Below, piece by piece: positions 12,814 through 15,038 of a DNA stretch of 15,038 nucleotides. Source of the stretch: Candidatus Aminicenantota bacterium. Lineage in GTDB: Bacteria; Acidobacteriota; Aminicenantia; Aminicenantales; Aminicenantaceae. The position numbers and the translations under genes were made by a program. The DNA is taken from assembly GCA_016926925.1 (NCBI GenBank), contig JAFGNQ010000001.1, positions 1 to 15,038 of the forward strand, read 5' to 3'. Positions within the stretch are counted from its first letter, which is position 1; each line of letters starts with the position of its first letter. The notes beneath the pieces were generated by a model that was given only the letters and a program-made list of their open reading frames with translations, was not told the DNA's origin and made no database searches.

Positions 12814-14199
12814 TCAGAGTTTGAGAAACATCCACTCTTTGGTATAGGGGACAGTGCTCATGAGCACACCCTTTTTTTGGGTGACAAGAAGATTGTCACT
12901 TGGGTTGTAGCCGAATCCTTTCTCGGGATCGTACAAACCCGGCTCGACACTGAACGTCATGCCTTCTTCCAGAACCGTCCGGTCCCCGAGCGCCAGCCAT
13001 GGCGGCTGGTGTCCTTCCATCCCCTCGCCGTGAGCGGGACGATGATAAATGTATTTGCTCATCCCATTTTCTACCTGGTATTTGTGGATCTTGTAGGCAA
13101 TGTCCGCGCATCTTTGTCCCGCCTTGGACTCGACCTCCTGGATGCGCACGCAGTCGGTCACAGTTTGCCAGACTTTCTCCCGGTGAGCATCCCAGGGAGC
13201 GATTTGATAATACCGGTAACATTCACCGCCGTAGCCCCCGATCCTTACAATCCCTGCGATCTGGAGCGCATCCCCTTTTTTGACTTTCTCGTGGAAAAAT
13301 TGGTTGGGATGGGGAGTGCCCGTGGCAACACCCGTACGACAGCTGATACGCACTTCGATACCTACAGCCGAATGTGGCTTCCCGTCCCTTTTTATATCCT
13401 TCATGATCAAATTCGATCCGTAGTCGACAGCGGCCCTTCCAATCTCAAAATCGGTGACATCCGTCCCCTTCTCCAGTAGAAAATCCCTGGCAAAAGCATG
13501 GATCCGGCTGAAGTAATCCATGGCCCTCTGCGTGAGAGCGATCTCCTCATCCGTCTTGACCATACGCATTTTCATGCAGATATCGGAGATGTCGACAAAC
13601 TGTGCCTTGGGCAGGATTTTGGCCGCTTTCTGCATCTTTGACGGAGGAAGTTCCATATCGACACCGATGACTTTTTCTCCGTAGCCGCGTGCCTTGAGCC
13701 CCTCTAAAAGCCAAGCAAAAAGGTCGACGGTCTGGCCCAAGGACACTTGCCCGAGATTAGGGAATCCTCCCTCGGCATGGAAGAAATCAAAGTAATAAGC
13801 ATTGTCCGTATTCCACCAGGTATTGACCAAATCCCTGTCCAAGCCGGGATGGTACCAGTAGAGAGCATCCTCATCCAGGGGGAAGACGGCAAAAAACGGC
13901 CGCTCCGTCGTGCTGTGAAACAGACCTGTAAAATAAATGAGGTTCCTTTCATCCTGGAGGAGGATGACATCCACTCCCTTTTCGCCCACCTTTTCTTTAA
14001 GTCTTTGGACGGTTCTCTTGTACCAATCCAGGTTCAGACGATCGAACTTTGCTGGCTGGGGATGGTCCGGATTCTTGACCAACAGTTTTTCCGAATCGCC
14101 GGGATTTCGGACCGCATTTGCTGAAACTCCTGAACCGAGGCCCAGCCCGGCGACTCCTAAACCGAGATTCCCTAAAAATGCCCTTCTTGAAATTCCCAT
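12814..14199 (-). CDS. Tat-exported M24 (creatinase/aminopeptidase P fold) protein with degenerate metal site
   Basis: The start at 14199 has AAGGAGG 5 bases upstream and yields 461 residues opening with the twin-arginine signal SRRAFLG (4-10) and a hydrophobic stretch. A creatinase N-terminal domain (about 55-210) and a C-terminal pita-bread domain (about 220-450) follow. Aligned with E. coli PepP, the GDLVLIDAG...GDITRTF segment reads GDALQIAG...GGECYRYY, so the first metal Asp is Ala315 and the second is Glu327. His390 (AHGEG), His397 and Glu419 (VEPGLY) are kept. The last Glu of the RIED motif is Ser434. Two of five metal ligands are thus gone and one is conservatively changed. A non-metal M24 enzyme (creatinase is the known example) or a binding protein is more likely than a standard Xaa-Pro aminopeptidase. 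It should act in the periplasm. Confidence 0.88.
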   Translation of the reverse strand: MGISRRAFLGNLGLGVAGLGLGSGVSANAVRNPGDSEKLLVKNPDHPQPAKFDRLNLDWYKRTVQRLKEKVGEKGVDVILLQDERNLIYFTGLFHSTTERPFFAVFPLDEDALYWYHPGLDRDLVNTWWNTDNAYYFDFFHAEGGFPNLGQVSLGQTVDLFAWLLEGLKARGYGEKVIGVDMELPPSKMQKAAKILPKAQFVDISDICMKMRMVKTDEEIALTQRAMDYFSRIHAFARDFLLEKGTDVTDFEIGRAAVDYGSNLIMKDIKRDGKPHSAVGIEVRISCRTGVATGTPHPNQFFHEKVKKGDALQIAGIVRIGGYGGECYRYYQIAPWDAHREKVWQTVTDCVRIQEVESKAGQRCADIAYKIHKYQVENGMSKYIYHRPAHGEGMEGHQPPWLALGDRTVLEEGMTFSVEPGLYDPEKGFGYNPSDNLLVTQKKGVLMSTVPYTKEWMFLKL

Positions 14200-14221
14200 A
14201 TTTGCCTCCTTTTTACGCAGA

Positions 14222-14246
14222 TTCGGATTCTTCTCCATCATCCGAA
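14222..14246. repeat. Leader hairpin before the M24 gene
   Basis: TTCGGAT (14222-14228) and ATCCGAA (14240-14246) are exact inverted repeats around an 11-base loop. On the minus-strand mRNA the hairpin lies just upstream of the AAGGAGG ribosome binding site (14211-14205). It may influence translation or mRNA stability. Confidence 0.35.
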
Positions 14247-14368
14247 CCAAAGAAGCGGAGCGCGACGCCGGCTTGATCCGGATGCGTTTTATACTTAGGA
14301 AAGGAAAACGGTTGTCTCTTTGTCTTCACTGTCGGCAGGCCGTTCCGGCTTAAGGATGCCTTGTCCTG

Positions 14369-14397
14369 CTTATATCACAGCAAAAACGCACGGTCAA
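14369..14397 (-). promoter_or_regulatory. Sigma70-type promoter for the M24 gene
   Basis: On the minus strand TTGACC (14397-14392), a 17-base spacer and TATAAG (14374-14369) match the housekeeping consensus at 5 of 6 positions in each box. Transcription would begin near 14362, giving a leader of roughly 160 bases before the M24 start. Confidence 0.6.
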
Positions 14398-14410
14398 ATG
14401 AGGAGGAGAA

Positions 14411-14497
14411 GCAGCCCGGCCTGGTGGTCCTGTACATGATTTGATTGAGGGCGGAATCAAATCAGGCAGAAACATATGCCTGCCAGGTCGAGGCTGC
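14411..14497. repeat. Compact branched (three-way-junction) inverted-repeat structure
   Basis: Nested inverted repeats form one compact fold. GCAGCC (14411-14416) pairs with GGCTGC (14492-14497); inside it CCTGG (14420-14424) pairs with CCAGG (14483-14487). These enclose TGATTTGATT (14437-14446) with AATCAAATCA (14455-14464), and CAGGCA (14463-14468) with TGCCTG (14477-14482), the last two sharing two bases. It lies just after the SPFH stop and upstream of the M24 promoter, so it is probably in the 3' region of the SPFH transcript. No T-run follows on either strand. Confidence 0.55.
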
Positions 14498-14517
14498 CCC
14501 TAAAGTCATTCTCCCCC

Positions 14518-15038
14518 TTAAGAGGAAGGTTTTTCTTTAAAAAGCTCACCGATCCCGGCCACACTGCTCAGAATCCCCGATGCCTCGAAAGGCAGAAAGA
14601 TCTTCGTAGCCTGGCCGTCGGCCATTTTCTGCAAGGCATCGAGATACTTGATGGCTATGAGGTCATTGGTCGGCTGTCCTTTATGGATAGCGCCGAAAAC
14701 CGTCTCAATGGCTTCGGCCTCTCCTTTGGCAACAGTGAGCTTCTCATATTTGTCGGCGTCGGCCACTTTTTTAATCGCCTCGGCTTGACCTTCGGCCTTG
14801 AGGACGGCCGACCTTTTCGCTCCTTCTGCCTCGAGTATCATGGCCCGCCTGTCCCGCTCGGCCTTCATCTGCCGGTGCATGGCCTCGGTAACGTCAACGG
14901 GCGGCTCGATCCTCTGAAGCTCGACCCTGGTGACCTTGGTCCCCCACTTATCCGTGGCGTCATCCAGAATCTGCCGCAGTTTGGTGTTGATTACTTCGCG
15001 GGATGTCAACGACTCATCCAGAGCAAGGTCACCCACCA
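14518..15038 (-). CDS. Stomatin/QmcA-like SPFH (band 7) protein, C-terminal part
   Basis: The reading frame enters from the right edge, so only the last 173 or so codons are present; the GTG at 15036 is an internal valine, as GDLALDESLTSREVIN matches the middle of the SPFH domain (usually G-L-LDETLTSRDEIN). The segment WGTKVTRVELQRIEPP ends the SPFH domain, and a long Ala/Glu/Lys-rich coiled coil follows (EAEGAKRSAVLKAEGQAEAI and on to about 110), then a stomatin-like tail YLDALQKMADGQATKIFLPF. The family forms oligomeric membrane-microdomain scaffolds, often with an NfeD partner or a protease such as FtsH. No NfeD gene lies downstream here; the next gene on this strand is the M24 protein after 318 bases. 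The N-terminal membrane anchor is outside the window. Confidence 0.92.
   Translation of the reverse strand, partial: VGDLALDESLTSREVINTKLRQILDDATDKWGTKVTRVELQRIEPPVDVTEAMHRQMKAERDRRAMILEAEGAKRSAVLKAEGQAEAIKKVADADKYEKLTVAKGEAEAIETVFGAIHKGQPTNDLIAIKYLDALQKMADGQATKIFLPFEASGILSSVAGIGELFKEKPSS

Larger units (their letters stand above)
14200..14517. other. Regulatory gap between the SPFH and M24 genes
   Basis: This 318-base stretch has no gene. From the SPFH stop it contains the branched inverted-repeat structure (14411-14497), a good sigma70-type promoter for the M24 gene (14369-14397) and a leader of about 160 bases. The leader ends with a hairpin, ATCCGAA (14240-14246) with TTCGGAT (14222-14228), lying about 11 bases before the M24 ribosome binding site. 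Confidence 0.6.

Noticed and set aside
12697..13479. 260-codon plus-strand open frame
   Set aside because: It mirrors the M24 coding region, whose family motifs and signal peptide are clear on the other strand.

Overview
The window looks like chromosomal DNA of moderate G+C from a Gram-negative-type bacterium: lipoprotein and Tat signal peptides, a SPOR-domain envelope protein, a PqiA-like membrane protein, a stomatin-type SPFH protein and a large FtsX/MacB-type permease of the kind common in Acidobacteriota-related lineages (Aminicenantes-like) and Bacteroidota. The lineage guess is an inference from gene style only. There are no rRNA, tRNA, CRISPR, transposase or phage genes.

Layout. Positions 1-282 (minus) hold an SDR oxidoreductase fragment lacking its Rossmann N-terminus. 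At 332-2509 an exported metallo-beta-lactamase-fold hydrolase (plus) and a lipoprotein membrane dipeptidase of family M19 (minus) converge with only 15 bases between them. At 2749-5951 (plus) lie a short PqiA-like four-helix membrane protein with a good sigma70-type promoter and an 806-residue FtsX-type permease. At 6003-7494 (minus) are a GNAT acetyltransferase and FolD, the latter starting with TTG. Positions 7495-7870 are non-coding and contain a REP/BIME-like composite repeat. At 7871-9577 (minus) is an apparent operon: ECF sigma factor, zinc-binding anti-sigma factor overlapping it by 34 bases, and a double zinc-ribbon membrane protein. A divergent small gene (9828-10046, plus) faces it. 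At 10162-12605 (minus) lie a SPOR + NlpC/P60 lipoprotein, an unrecognised 81-residue protein with its own intrinsic terminator, and a divergent branched-chain-aminotransferase-like PLP protein. At 12814-14199 (minus) is a Tat-exported M24 'pita-bread' protein that has lost key metal ligands, and at 14518-15038 (minus) the C-terminal part of a stomatin/SPFH protein that runs off the right edge.

How the genes fit together. The most coherent system is the ECF module. The sigma gene and the divergent small gene are each preceded by nearly the same two-part motif, AACCTT-N11/12-TACGTCTWA, which suggests that the sigma factor drives both its own operon and the small protein. The anti-sigma factor and zinc-ribbon protein are both membrane-anchored, and a SPOR/NlpC cell-wall hydrolase lies just beyond, so an envelope-stress role is plausible but unproven. 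Several other genes encode exported hydrolases (MBL, M19, M24), which would suit a peptide-scavenging lifestyle.

The signals most worth follow-up are the paired ECF promoters, the metal-ligand-poor M24 protein, a compact three-way-junction structure between the SPFH and M24 genes, and the composite repeat beside folD.
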